A stretch of 64,000 nucleotides of DNA, from contig NZ_CP036273.1 in the NCBI RefSeq assembly GCF_007747215.1, positions 1,054,001 to 1,118,000 on the forward strand, in the 5' to 3' direction. Positions within the stretch are counted from its first letter, which is position 1. Each line of letters starts with the position of its first letter. The translations under genes and the position numbers were made by a program. This document shows positions 1 to 9,500 of this stretch, in pieces. The DNA is from Urbifossiella limnaea. Lineage in GTDB: Bacteria > Planctomycetota > Planctomycetia > Gemmatales > Gemmataceae. Below the pieces are notes generated by a model, which made no database searches, was not told where the DNA came from, and saw nothing but the letters and a program-made list of their open reading frames with translations.

Positions 1-3000
1 ACCCACTCCTCGGCCTCCTCTACCCCGAGGACGGCACCGGCCGCGGCCAGGGGTCGTTCAGCTACCGCATCCGCCCCCTCGCCGGCCTGCCGACCGGCAC
101 CGTGATCGAGAACCGCGCCCGCATCACCTTCGACCAGAACGACCCGATCGACACCCCGGCCGTCCGCAACACCCTCGACGCCGCCGGCCCCACCAGCCGC
201 GTCACCACGCCGACCGCGACGATCACCGGCGACACCCTCACCCTGACGTGGGCGGGCGAGGACGACCCGGGCGGGTCCGGGGTCGCGGGATACGACGTGT
301 TCGCGTCCGTGGACGGCGGGGCGTGGTTCCGGGTCGTGTTCGGCGCCACCGCGACGAGTACGACGTTCTCGGTCGTCCCCGGCCACGCCTACGGCTTCTA
401 CTCCGTCGCCCGCGACCTCGTCGGCCACACCGAAGCCGCCCCCGCCACTGCCGACGCCGTCGTCACCGTGGTGAACACGCCGCCGGTCCTCGCCCCGATC
501 GGCAACCGCACCGTCAACGAGGGCAACACCTTCACGTTCACCGCCACGGCCACCGACCCGGACGCGGGGCAGACCCTGCGGTTCACCCTCGACGCGGGTG
601 CCCCGGCCGGGGCCGGCATCGACCCCACCACCGGCGTGTTCACCTGGGCGACGACCGAGGCCGACGGGCCGGGCGTGTACGCGGTCACCGTCCGCGTGAC
701 CGACGACGCCAACCCGGCCGCGACCGCCTTCGAGACGATCACCGTCACCGTCGGCGAGGTGAACCTCGCCCCGGTCCTCGCCGCGGTCGGCGACCGCACC
801 GTCAACGAGGGCGAACTGGTCACCATCCCGGCGACGGCCGCTGACCCCGATCTGCCGGCGAACGCCCTCACGTTCACTCTGACCGGCGCGCCCGCGGGCG
901 CGAGCATCGACCCGACCACGGGCGTCTTCACCTGGACGCCGACCGAGGCCCAGGGGCCGGCCACGTTCACGTTCACCGTCCGCGTCACCGACAACGGCAC
1001 CCCGGCCCTGTTCGACGAGGAGGCGATCACCGTCACGGTGGGTGAGGTCAACACCCCGCCCGTGCTGGACCCGATCCCGGACCAGACCGTCGACGAGGGG
1101 AATTCTCTCACCTTCACGGTAACGGCCCACGACGGCGATCTGCCGGCTAATACGCTCACGCTCAGCGCCACCGGGTTGCCCGCTGGCGCGACGTTCGTTC
1201 CCGCGACCGGCGTGTTCACCTGGACGCCGACCGAGCTTCAGGACGACGCCTTCGCGTTCGACGTGCATGTGAGCGACGGCACCGCCACCGTCACCCGGAC
1301 GGTCCGTGTCACGGTTCGCGAAGTCAACGCGGCCCCGGTGCTGACCAGCCCCGGCGACCAGACGGTCGACGAACTGACACCGCTAAACTTCACCCTCGGC
1401 GCGTCCGACGTCGATCGGGTCGCCGGCTCGCCCAACACGTTCACCTACGCCGTCCTCAGCGGCGCGCAACCGGGGATGACGCTGGACCCGGTCACCGGCG
1501 CGTTCTCCTGGACCCCGACCGAGGCCCAAGACGGCACCTACGCCGTCACGTTCCGCGTGGCCGACAACGGCAGTCCGAGCCTGGCCGACACGAAGACCGT
1601 CACGATCACCGCTCGCGAGGCCAACCAGGCCCCGGTCCTCGCCCCCGTCGGCGACCGGAGCATCGACGAGGGGAGTTTGCTCACCGTCACGGCACTCGCC
1701 GCCGACGCCGACCTGCCCGGCAACACGCTGACGTTCAGTCTCGCCGGCGGACCGGCCGGGGCCGCGATCGACCCGGTGACCGGGGTCTTCACCTGGGCCC
1801 CGACCGACGGCCCGGGTTCGACCACGATCGCGGTTCGCGTGACCGACGACGGCAGCCCCGCACTCAGCGCCACCCGGACCTTCACGGTCACCGTGGGCAA
1901 CGTCGCCCCGACCGCGGCCGTCACGGGCCCGGCGACCGCCACCCTCGGCCAGCCCGTGACCTTCACCCTGACCGCGGCCGACCCGTCCCCGGCCGACCAG
2001 GCCGCGGGCTTCACGTTCGAGATCGACTGGGACGGCGACGGGCTCGTCGATCAGACCGTGACCGGCCCGTCGGGCACGCTGGTCGCCCACACGTTCGCCG
2101 GGGCCGGCCCGCAGCAGGTGACCGTCACCGCGACCGACAAGGACGGCGGGGCGAGCGAGGAGGCGGTCGCGGTCCTGTCCGTCGGCGGCACCCCGGGCGG
2201 GAGCGGGACGGCCGTGATGAGCGGGACGACGCTGGTCGTCACCGGGTCCGACGGCGACGACGTAATCACCGTCCGCCGGTGGCACGGTTCCGCGGCCACC
2301 CTGGTGGTGCGGATCAACGGGGTGACGGTCGGCACCTTCACGAGCGTCACGGACATTCTGGCCCGCGGCATGACCGGCAACGACCGGATCGTCGTCGGCC
2401 ACCACGTCACGCAAAACGCCCGCCTCGAAGGCGGCGACGGCGACGACTACCTCCAGGGCGGTGCGGGCGACGACACCCTGCTCGGGCAGGGCGGCGACGA
2501 CGAGGTGCGGGCCACCCGCGGGGACGACGCCCTCGACGGCGGCGCCGGGGACGACCGCCTCGTCGCCGGCAGCGGCCGCGACCTGCTGGTCGGCGGCGCC
2601 GGGAGCGACACGCTCCGCGCCGGCAGCGGCGGCGACGTGCTGTACGGCGGCCCGGGCGGCGACGTGCTGTCCGGCGGCAGCGGCTCCGACACGCTCGACG
2701 GCGAGGACGGCAACGACACCGTGTCCGCCGGCGGCGGCGCCGACACCGTCCGCGGCGGGGCCGGCGACGACTACCTGGACGGCGAGGGCGGCGCCGACTC
2801 CATCGCCGGCGGGGCCGGGAACGACACCCTGGTCGGCGGGGCCGGCGAGGACGTGCTCGACGCCGGCGACGGGGACGACGTGTTCCTCGGCTGGGGTGGC
2901 GTGTTCGTGGGCGACACCCTCCGCGGCGGCGCCGGCACCGACCGCATCGTGAACCCGGGCGAGGACGGCGGGCTGGCGCTGACCGCGTTCGGCGCCGCCG

Positions 3001-3431
3001 AGTCGGTCGAGGAGGTCGTGGGCGCGGCGTGTGGGTCGAACCAGCACGTCGCGGGCACGTCCGGGGCCGACGTGCTGAACTTCGCCGCGACGCGGCTCAC
3101 GAACCTCCTGTACGTGGACGGCCGCGGCGGGGCCGACGCCATTACCGCGTCGGCCCTCACGACCGGGATGCGGTACGTCGGCGGGAGCGGCGGCGACACG
3201 TTCGCCGTGGCCGCGGCCGCGGCCGGGACGGAGCACGTCCTCGGCGACTTCCGCACCGGCACCGACCGGCTCGACCTGCGGGCGCTCGGCGTGCAGTTCT
3301 CGGACCTGATGTTCGTGGCGGCCGGGGCCGACCGGCTGGTCCGCATCCGGCTGGCGTCCGGCGCCGTCATTACCCTGCGGCTGAAGAACGTGAGCACGAA
3401 CCCGCCGGCGTCCGACTTCCTGTTCGCGTGA
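1..3431 (+). CDS. Secreted cadherin-like / RTX-repeat adhesin-type protein, 5' end missing
   Basis: The reading frame is open from base 3, so the gene begins upstream; about 1142 residues are visible. An N-terminal stretch contains the planctomycete motif IENRARITFDQNDPIDTP and then a fibronectin-like segment (YDVFASVDGG). Five tandem Ig/cadherin-like repeats follow (about bases 470-1905), each with a core like VNEG...TFT and DPTTGVFTWTPTEAQ. A PKD-like domain (about 1906-2190, EIDWDGDGLVD) comes next, then a block of calcium-binding nonapeptides of GGxGxDxLxGG type (about 2400-2900), and a C-terminal domain ending in DFLFA. Such architecture belongs to very large exported cell-surface or biofilm proteins that need calcium to fold and that leave by a type I or related route. 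The ligand cannot be told. The next gene is on the other strand. Confidence 0.88.
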   Translation, partial: PLLGLLYPEDGTGRGQGSFSYRIRPLAGLPTGTVIENRARITFDQNDPIDTPAVRNTLDAAGPTSRVTTPTATITGDTLTLTWAGEDDPGGSGVAGYDVFASVDGGAWFRVVFGATATSTTFSVVPGHAYGFYSVARDLVGHTEAAPATADAVVTVVNTPPVLAPIGNRTVNEGNTFTFTATATDPDAGQTLRFTLDAGAPAGAGIDPTTGVFTWATTEADGPGVYAVTVRVTDDANPAATAFETITVTVGEVNLAPVLAAVGDRTVNEGELVTIPATAADPDLPANALTFTLTGAPAGASIDPTTGVFTWTPTEAQGPATFTFTVRVTDNGTPALFDEEAITVTVGEVNTPPVLDPIPDQTVDEGNSLTFTVTAHDGDLPANTLTLSATGLPAGATFVPATGVFTWTPTELQDDAFAFDVHVSDGTATVTRTVRVTVREVNAAPVLTSPGDQTVDELTPLNFTLGASDVDRVAGSPNTFTYAVLSGAQPGMTLDPVTGAFSWTPTEAQDGTYAVTFRVADNGSPSLADTKTVTITAREANQAPVLAPVGDRSIDEGSLLTVTALAADADLPGNTLTFSLAGGPAGAAIDPVTGVFTWAPTDGPGSTTIAVRVTDDGSPALSATRTFTVTVGNVAPTAAVTGPATATLGQPVTFTLTAADPSPADQAAGFTFEIDWDGDGLVDQTVTGPSGTLVAHTFAGAGPQQVTVTATDKDGGASEEAVAVLSVGGTPGGSGTAVMSGTTLVVTGSDGDDVITVRRWHGSAATLVVRINGVTVGTFTSVTDILARGMTGNDRIVVGHHVTQNARLEGGDGDDYLQGGAGDDTLLGQGGDDEVRATRGDDALDGGAGDDRLVAGSGRDLLVGGAGSDTLRAGSGGDVLYGGPGGDVLSGGSGSDTLDGEDGNDTVSAGGGADTVRGGAGDDYLDGEGGADSIAGGAGNDTLVGGAGEDVLDAGDGDDVFLGWGGVFVGDTLRGGAGTDRIVNPGEDGGLALTAFGAAESVEEVVGAACGSNQHVAGTSGADVLNFAATRLTNLLYVDGRGGADAITASALTTGMRYVGGSGGDTFAVAAAAAGTEHVLGDFRTGTDRLDLRALGVQFSDLMFVAAGADRLVRIRLASGAVITLRLKNVSTNPPASDFLFA

Positions 3432-3536
3432 CGGCATGACCATCCCGCCGGTCGCTTGGTACTACGACCCCGACGCCGACGTCAAGCGGACCGGCCCACC
3501 GCCCGACCCACAGGCCGGCGGCGTCCGATTGACCGC

Positions 3537-3837
3537 GTCGAGGGGCCTTCACACATGTCCCCCTGAAGTCCGGCGGAAGGGGCGTGAGCCCGTGCCGGCG
3601 TGGCGGGCGATCACCCAGCACGCGGCCGGGTCTGCGGACAGATTGTGGCGGCGCCTCTACTGTTTGGCGCGTTCCGGCTCGGGCCGGGCAAGGGCTAAAG
3701 AAAGGCCACCGGTGCCCGCCAGCCGGCGGGCACGGGCGACACGATCGGATGGGGTCGATTCACCCGGCGCTCGGGCTGGCCCGCCCCGGTGGGCAGGCAT
3801 ATCGGCCGTCGGCAGCCTCGCCCCGCCCTGGGGCGTG
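3537..3837 (-). repeat. Diverged copy of the 3' flank of the MoxR-VWA operon (partner at 14826-15128)
   Basis: The block between the RTX gene and the hydrolase gene (3432-4126) shows no credible intact gene. From 3537 it aligns with 14826 onward: shared landmarks are GTCGAGGGGCCTTCAC, TCTGCGGAC, GGCGCC and CAAGGGCTAAAG. A hairpin is conserved with changed bases: GTGCCCGCC at 3712-3720 pairs with 3725-3733 here, and a longer GC stem lies at 15001-15026 in the partner. The paired changes suggest selection on an RNA hairpin, perhaps a terminator of the minus-strand transcript. The pseudogene entry at 3838 is the continuation of the same copy. Confidence 0.65.
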
Positions 3838-3990
3838 TCAGAGCAGGCCGTACCGGCGGGCGGCGGCGCGGGCCCACAGCCCGCCGGTACGGCCAGGGCC
3901 AGGCCCGACCCGCCGGCCCCGGCGACGGCCGCCGTCGCCGCGGGCCGGACCCGGCGACGGCGGGCGGCCAGCCGGGCCTTGAGCCGGGTC
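3838..3990 (-). pseudogene. Relic of the 184-aa membrane protein gene at 15129-15683
   Basis: On the minus strand this piece reads RLKARLAARRRRVRPA, then GAGGSGLALAV, then after a one-base frame change GGLWARAAARRYGLL and a stop. The gene at 15129-15683 has RLKARLAALRDRVRPA, GVGGSGLALAV and the same C-terminal GGLWARAAARRYGLL. The first transmembrane segment and roughly 60 codons between these parts are deleted here, and no start codon or N-terminal half is present. It is therefore a dead, truncated duplicate. It matters because it shows that the last gene and 3' flank of the MoxR-VWA operon have been copied to, or left at, a second place. Confidence 0.7.
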
Positions 3991-4126
3991 AACCCGGACG
4001 CCCGAGAGCCGCCACGCGGGCCTCGCGCAAGCGCACCGATCTCAGCCCGGTGGAAGGTCACGCCCTTCGACGGCCACCGGGTCCGTCGTCCGGGCTTCAG
4101 GTCGGGCCCGGCGACCGCGACCCGGG

Positions 4127-5224
4127 TCAGCGCCGGGCACCCGCCGGCACCACCCAGCTCACCTGGGTGATGAACTGGTTGAGGGACGCGAACGAGACGT
4201 GCGCGTTGGTGGCGAACCGCGGGGTGTCGTTCGCCGGAAACGTGGCCAGCGTCGCGTCGCCGACGAGGAACACGTCGAAGTCGCGCGACAGGTTCTCGTA
4301 CCCGGCGGTCGTACGGCAGAAGCACATGTCGGTCGCGTACCCGGTCAGGAGGACGTGCCGCACGCCGTTCCGCCGCAGGAAGTCGCGCAGCGGGGCGTAC
4401 CCCTCGGCGTCGTAAATCACCACGTCGGACGGGTAGACGGTGACCGCCGTGCTCACCGGGATCGGCAGCTTCCAGAACCCGTCGCCGTTGTACCGCGGGC
4501 CGGCGTCGAGGCCGGGGAACTGATTGAAGTAGTCGATCGCTGGCCGGTCGGTGCGGAGCGTCAGCTTCGCCGGCAGCGGGTCGCCCGTGTACCGGTACGC
4601 GGCGAGCGCCGCCCGCAGTTCCTTCTCGCCGGCGGCGCGCTCGGCGGGCGTTGGCGTCTTCGCGAACGAGCGGTAGACCTTCGTGCGGACGGGGTCGGCC
4701 GGGCCGGGGAGGCTGTACATCACGAACGCGACGCGGTCGCGGAGGCGGGTCAGGAACGGGTCGATTACCTCCTTCGTGTGCCGGCCGGCGAGCGCGTTCT
4801 TCTCGGGCGTGCAGAAGTCCACCACGCCGTTCGGCTCGGGCGTCTTCCAGCCCCAGCTGTCGTCCACCGCCCACGGGTGGACCATGATCACGGCCGTGTC
4901 CTTCGCCCGCAGCCGGTTGGGCACCTCGACGATCCCGCGGGCGTTGTACGACCACCGCCACGCCCGCACGTCGAGGTCGCCGTCGGGGTCGTCCACGAGC
5001 CGCGGCGCCTCGAACCGCCGCGCGGCGACGACCGGCTCGACGTACTGAGGGTAGTCGGCGAGCAGCGGCCGCGGGTTCGCGATCGGCGTGAGCGTGTTCT
5101 CATAGACGCGCGTGGCCGGGGGCTCCTGCGCGCCGAGAGCCGGCGTGTCGGGGAGGCCGCGCGGGAACACGGCCGCGGTGGCGAGCGAGCCGAGGGCGAA
5201 GCCGAGGACGAGTGAGCGGTTCAC
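4127..5224 (-). CDS. Exported isochorismatase-like cysteine hydrolase
   Basis: 365 residues from the GTG at 5224, chosen because GGGAG lies 6 bases upstream and a hydrophobic signal segment (LVLGFALGSLATAAVF) follows at once; a TTG further upstream lies inside the neighbouring IS end. The core has the isochorismatase-family pattern: an acidic residue in DTAVIMVHPWAVDD near residue 115, and the nucleophile motif GYATDMCF with its cysteine about residue 300, followed by LVGDAT. This family hydrolyses small amides or related bonds; the substrate is unknown. The N-terminal signal suggests a periplasmic enzyme. It is longer than the usual 180-220 residues because of an N-terminal extension and an insert of about 90 residues before the cysteine. 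An ISAs1-like element sits 9 bases before the start codon and separates it from the divergent haem-protein gene. Confidence 0.75.
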   Translation of the reverse strand: MNRSLVLGFALGSLATAAVFPRGLPDTPALGAQEPPATRVYENTLTPIANPRPLLADYPQYVEPVVAARRFEAPRLVDDPDGDLDVRAWRWSYNARGIVEVPNRLRAKDTAVIMVHPWAVDDSWGWKTPEPNGVVDFCTPEKNALAGRHTKEVIDPFLTRLRDRVAFVMYSLPGPADPVRTKVYRSFAKTPTPAERAAGEKELRAALAAYRYTGDPLPAKLTLRTDRPAIDYFNQFPGLDAGPRYNGDGFWKLPIPVSTAVTVYPSDVVIYDAEGYAPLRDFLRRNGVRHVLLTGYATDMCFCRTTAGYENLSRDFDVFLVGDATLATFPANDTPRFATNAHVSFASLNQFITQVSWVVPAGARR

Positions 5225-5233
5225 GATGGGCTC

Positions 5234-6470
5234 CCAGGACGATTGCAAAGTCGCAGGTATCAGCGGGTCATGAGGTTGATGGCGCGTTCGATGTCCCAGT
5301 TGAGGGCGTCGGCTTGCGCCTTGAGCGGCTCGCCCTTACCCCCGGGGTTGAGTACCCGCAACACGCTCACGGCCGCGCTCAGCAGGGTCGTGAAGCGCTC
5401 GGCCAACCCCGGCCGGCGGCACACGTGCCGGTCCTCGTCCCACCACCGGTCCTTCTCGAAGTGCAGGCTGTTCTCCACCGACCAGTGCCCGCGAACGAGC
5501 CGGAGCAACGCGGCGGCGGTCACCACGGCCGGGTCGAGACTGGTGGCGAAGTACCGCGTCTCGCACGTCCGGGCGCCGTCCGCCCCTCGGGTCTCCCGGT
5601 CCACCCGCACGACCGCCCGCAGGCCGGGGACGTTCAGCGCCTCGCGGGCGTAGTCCGCCGTCGCCGCGTCGCACCAGACCCGCCGGGTCTCGACCGCCCC
5701 GCGTTTTTTCCCCGCGCCGTCGCGCTCGCCGACGCCGGGGTGGCGTCGGCGAACGCGGCCCGGATCGTCTCGTGCAGGTCGGGCTGGTTGTCCTTGACCG
5801 CCAGCACGTAGTCCCGCCCGGCCTCGACGATCGCCCGGGCCAGCGGGCGCTGGCAGAACAGGGCGTCCCCGGTCAGCACCCGGAGCGACGGCCAGGCGGC
5901 GAACAACTCGTCCAGGTGGGCCTTGAGGACCTCGGGCTCGGTCTCCTTCCCGTCCCCGATCGGCCAGTCGGCCAGGCACACCCGGGCGTCGTGGGCGAAC
6001 ACGTTGAGGACGTGGATCGGGTCGCCGTCGGCGTCGTGGGCCTGCTTGCTCGTCTTCCCGTCCACCGCGGCCGCGGTCGGGGCGTCGGCCATCACCCGGG
6101 CGAGCCACCCGGCCAGGGCGCCGCGGAACTCGTCGATCGAGAAGGCGGCGGCCGCGCGGCTGTAGGTCGTCGCGTGCGGGGCGTACGGGCGGGTCAGCCC
6201 GAACGCCTCCCGGAGGGCCGGCCAGTGCCGCTTGGCCCACCGGGCGAGGGAGGCGAAGTCGGGGTGCCGGCTCAGCAGCCCCAGGAAGACGACGGACAGT
6301 AACCCCGCGAACGGGTGGCGGACACCACGGCGGTGGCGAGGGTCCGTGAGTTGGCGGAACGCGGCGACCAGTGAGTCGGAAGTGGGTGACATCGGGGCTC
6401 CATCCCGAGGTGAGTAACTCGCAACCCGTCAACACGTTAACCGGAATTCTGGACTTTGCAATCGTCCTGG
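5234..6470 (-). mobile_element. Complete ISAs1-like insertion sequence with target duplication
   Basis: The 1237-bp element is bounded by perfect 19-bp inverted repeats: CCAGGACGATTGCAAAGTC at 5234-5252 and its reverse complement at 6452-6470. It is flanked by the 8-bp direct repeat ATGGGCTC (5226-5233 and 6471-6478). Both size and target duplication fit the ISAs1 family. It landed in the divergent intergenic region between the hydrolase gene (4127-5224) and the CxxCH haem gene (6524-9526). Perfect repeats and an intact duplication indicate a recent insertion. Confidence 0.92.
5260..6392 (-). CDS. ISAs1-like DDE transposase, read in two frames joined by a -1 shift
   Basis: The N-terminal part (start 6392, GGATGGAG upstream) has LTDPRHRRGVRHPF and the first catalytic region TAAAVDGKTSKQA, followed by LTGDALFCQRPLARAI and VLAVKDNQPDL. 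The C-terminal part, in the -1 frame, has RGHWSVENSLHFEKDRWWDEDRH, carrying the last catalytic glutamate, and ends at 5260. The frames meet at 5703-5709, which reads A_AAA_AAC on the coding strand in exactly the phase needed for canonical -1 slippage; frame 0 stops soon after in unrelated sequence. The joined protein is about 376 residues, normal for the family. Either programmed slippage (ribosomal or transcriptional) or a one-base loss in a run of seven A explains it. The intact element ends favour an active or very recent element. Confidence 0.85.
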
Positions 6471-6523
6471 ATGGGCTCCGCGGGTGGTCGCGGCGGGCGG
6501 CGGGGTGCGGTATACTATGCCCG

Positions 6524-9500
6524 ATGCGCGACCGCACCGCCACCCTCCTGCTCGCCGCCGTCGCCGCGGCGGTGCCGTCGGCCCCCGCGGCCGGGCCCGG
6601 CGGCGTCCCGCCGGCCGAGGCGGCGCGGCGGATGGCCCCCGCCGACGGGCTGGCGGTGCGCGTGTTCGCGGCCGAGCCGGACGTGCGGCAGCCGATCTTC
6701 GTGCGGTGCGACGACCGCGGCCGGGTGTGGACGATCCAGTACCTGCAGTACCCGAACCCGGCCGGCCTCAAGCGGGTGGCGGTGGACCGCTGGTCGCGCA
6801 CCGTCTACGACCGCGTCCCCGAGCCGCCGCCGCAGGGGCCGCGCGGCGCCGACCGCATCACCATCTGCGAGGACACCGACGGCGACGGCACGGCCGACAC
6901 GTTCAAGGACTTCGTGGCCGGGTTGAACCTCTGCACCGGGGTCGAGTTTGGCCACCACGGCGTGTACGTGCTCCAGGCGCCGTACCTCCTCCACTACCCC
7001 GACCGCGACCGCGACGACGTGCCCGACGCCGACCCCGAGGTGCTGCTGTCCGGGTTCGGCATGGAGGACGCGCAGTCGCTGGCGAACCACCTGACCTGGG
7101 GGCCGGACGGCTGGCTGTACGGCCTCAACGGCAGCACCACGACGTGCCGCGTCCGCGGCGTCGAGTTCCAGCAGGGCGTGTGGCGGTACCACCCCGGCAC
7201 GCGGGAGTTCGAGCTGTTCTGTGAGGGCGGCGGGAACGTCTTCGGCCTCACCTTCGACGACGCCGGCAACCTGTTCTACTCGTCGAACCTCGGCCTGTTC
7301 TGGCACGCCTTCCAGGGCGGCTACTACCTGAAGAACGTGGGCAAGCACGGCCCGCTGCACAACCCCTACGCCTACGGCCACCTGTCGCACGTCGCCCACG
7401 ACGCCCCGACCGGCGGCCCCACCACCGGCGGCACGGTCTACCGCGGCGACAGCTTCCCGCCGCGGTTCCGCGGCCGCTTCCTCGCCGGCGACTTCCTCCG
7501 CCACACGGCGTCGAGCTGGGAGCTGAAGCCGAGCGGCGCGACGGTGACGGCGTCGTTCCGCGAACTCCTCCTCGACAGCCGCGACCCGTGGTTCGGTGCG
7601 ACCGACCTGTGCGTCGGGCCGGACGGCGCGGTGTACGTCGGCGACTTCTACGACAGGCGCACCGCCCACCCCGACCCGGACGCCGACTGGGACCGCTCGA
7701 ACGGCCGCGTTTACCGCGTGCAGGCCCTCGGCGCGAAGGCGGCGCCGAAGATCGACCTCGGCGCACTCCGGACGGAGGAGTTGGTCGCGCTGCTGCGCCA
7801 TCCGAACGGCTGGACCGCCGACCGGGCGCGGGTGCTGCTCGCGGGCAGGGCCGGGCGCGAGTCGTGGGCGGCACTCCGCGAACTCGCCCGGGACAAGGAG
7901 CCGCGGCTGGCGCTGCGCGGGCTGTGGGCGCTGCACGCCACCGGCGGGCTCGACCAGAAGTTCGCGGAGGAGCTACTGGCGAACCCGTCGGAACACGTCC
8001 GCGCGTGGGCCGTGCGCCTGCTCGGCGACAGGAAGGCCGTCTCGCCGCGCCTGGCGGAGCGGTTCGCGGAGTTGGCGAAGTCGGACCCGAGCATCGTGGT
8101 GCGGGCGCAGCTCCTCTGCACAGCCCGGCGGCTCCCTTCCGGTCAGGCGCTTCCGGTCGTCGAGCAGGCGCTGCGCCGCGGCGCGGACGTGGGCGACCCG
8201 GTGTTGGCCTGGCTGCTGTGGTGGGCGGTCGAGTCGCAGGCGATGGCGGCCGCCGGCCGCGTGACCGCGTTCTTCGCCGAGGCGGAGAATCGCGACCGCC
8301 CTGCCGTGCGCGCGAACCTCGGCCGGCTGGTGCGACGCTACGCCGCCGACGGCACCGCGGCCGGCTACCGCGCCGCCCACACCCTGCTCGCGGCCGAGAA
8401 GGTGACGCTCCTCCCCGACCTCGACCGCGGGCTCGCCGAGCGAGCTGTCGGCCGGCCGGCCGTGGGCCAGGGCGGGCTGTTCGACGCGCTCGCCGCCCCG
8501 GGCCGCGAGCTCCCGCCGCGGAAGTACGACCCGCTCGCGAGCGACCTCGCCGACGTCATCCGCGCCGCCTGGGCGGCCGCACCGGGCGACGCGGTCCGCA
8601 CCCGGCTGGCGCTCCGCGCCGGCGTCGCCGACGCGCGGGAGCGCGTCCACGCCGACGTTTCGGGTCCGAACACGACGCGGCCGGCGCGGCTCGCCCGGCT
8701 CGCCGTCCTGGAAGAACTCGGCGACACGGCGTGCTTGCCCGCCGTACTTCCACACCTCGCCTCGCGCGACGCGGACGTGCAGGCGGCGGCGCTCTCGGTG
8801 GTCGCCCGTGTCGGCGGCGCCGAGGCCGGGACCGCCGTCGTGCGGGCGTACCCGGCGCTGCCGGCGGCGCTGAAGCCGCGGGCGCGGGCGGTCCTGTTCG
8901 GCCGCGCGGACTGGGCGAAGGGGTTCCTCGCGCTGATCGACGCCCGCACGGTCGCGGCCGCCGACGTGCCGGTCGAACAGGTGCGCCTGCTCGCGCTGCT
9001 CGGGGATGCGCCGATCGACGCGGCCGTGCGCAAGCACTGGGGCCGCGTGTCGCCCGGGACGCCGGAGGAGAAGCTGGCGGAGGTGCGCCGCTTCCGCAAC
9101 GACCTGCGCGCCGGCCCCGGCGACGCCGCCCGCGGCAAGGCGCTGTTCGCCCAGCACTGCGGGGCGTGCCACAAGCTGTTCGGCGAGGGCGGCACGGTCG
9201 GGCCGGACCTCACGACCACCAGCCGCGCCGACACCGCCTGGCTGCTGGCGAGCGTCGTCGATCCGGGCGCCGTCGTCCGCGCCCCGTACGTGCCGGTGGC
9301 CGTGCGCACCGACGACGGCGTGGTCCGCACGGGAATCGTCGCCGAGCAGGACGGCGCGAGCCTGACCCTCGTGGACGCGAAGGCCGAGCGGACGCGCGTC
9401 CCGCGCGAGCGGATCGAGTCCGTGCGCGACCTGTCGGCGTCGCTGATGCCCGAGAAGCTCCTCGACGCGCTCACGCCGCAGGAGCGCCGCGACCTGTTCC

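Noticed and set aside
2400-2900. Regularly spaced short repeats that could suggest a CRISPR array
   Set aside because: The period is about 27 bases and in frame; translated it is the calcium-binding GGxGxDxL nonapeptide repeat.
1383-3443. Long minus-strand open frame opposite the RTX gene
   Set aside because: It is the shadow of a repetitive GC-rich coding region, has no family motifs and is made of low-complexity Ala/Gly/Arg; the plus frame has clear domains.
6511-6516. TATACT as a -10 promoter box
   Set aside because: It is only 8 bases before the start codon and no -35 box is seen, so a leaderless transcript would be required; not enough to call a promoter.
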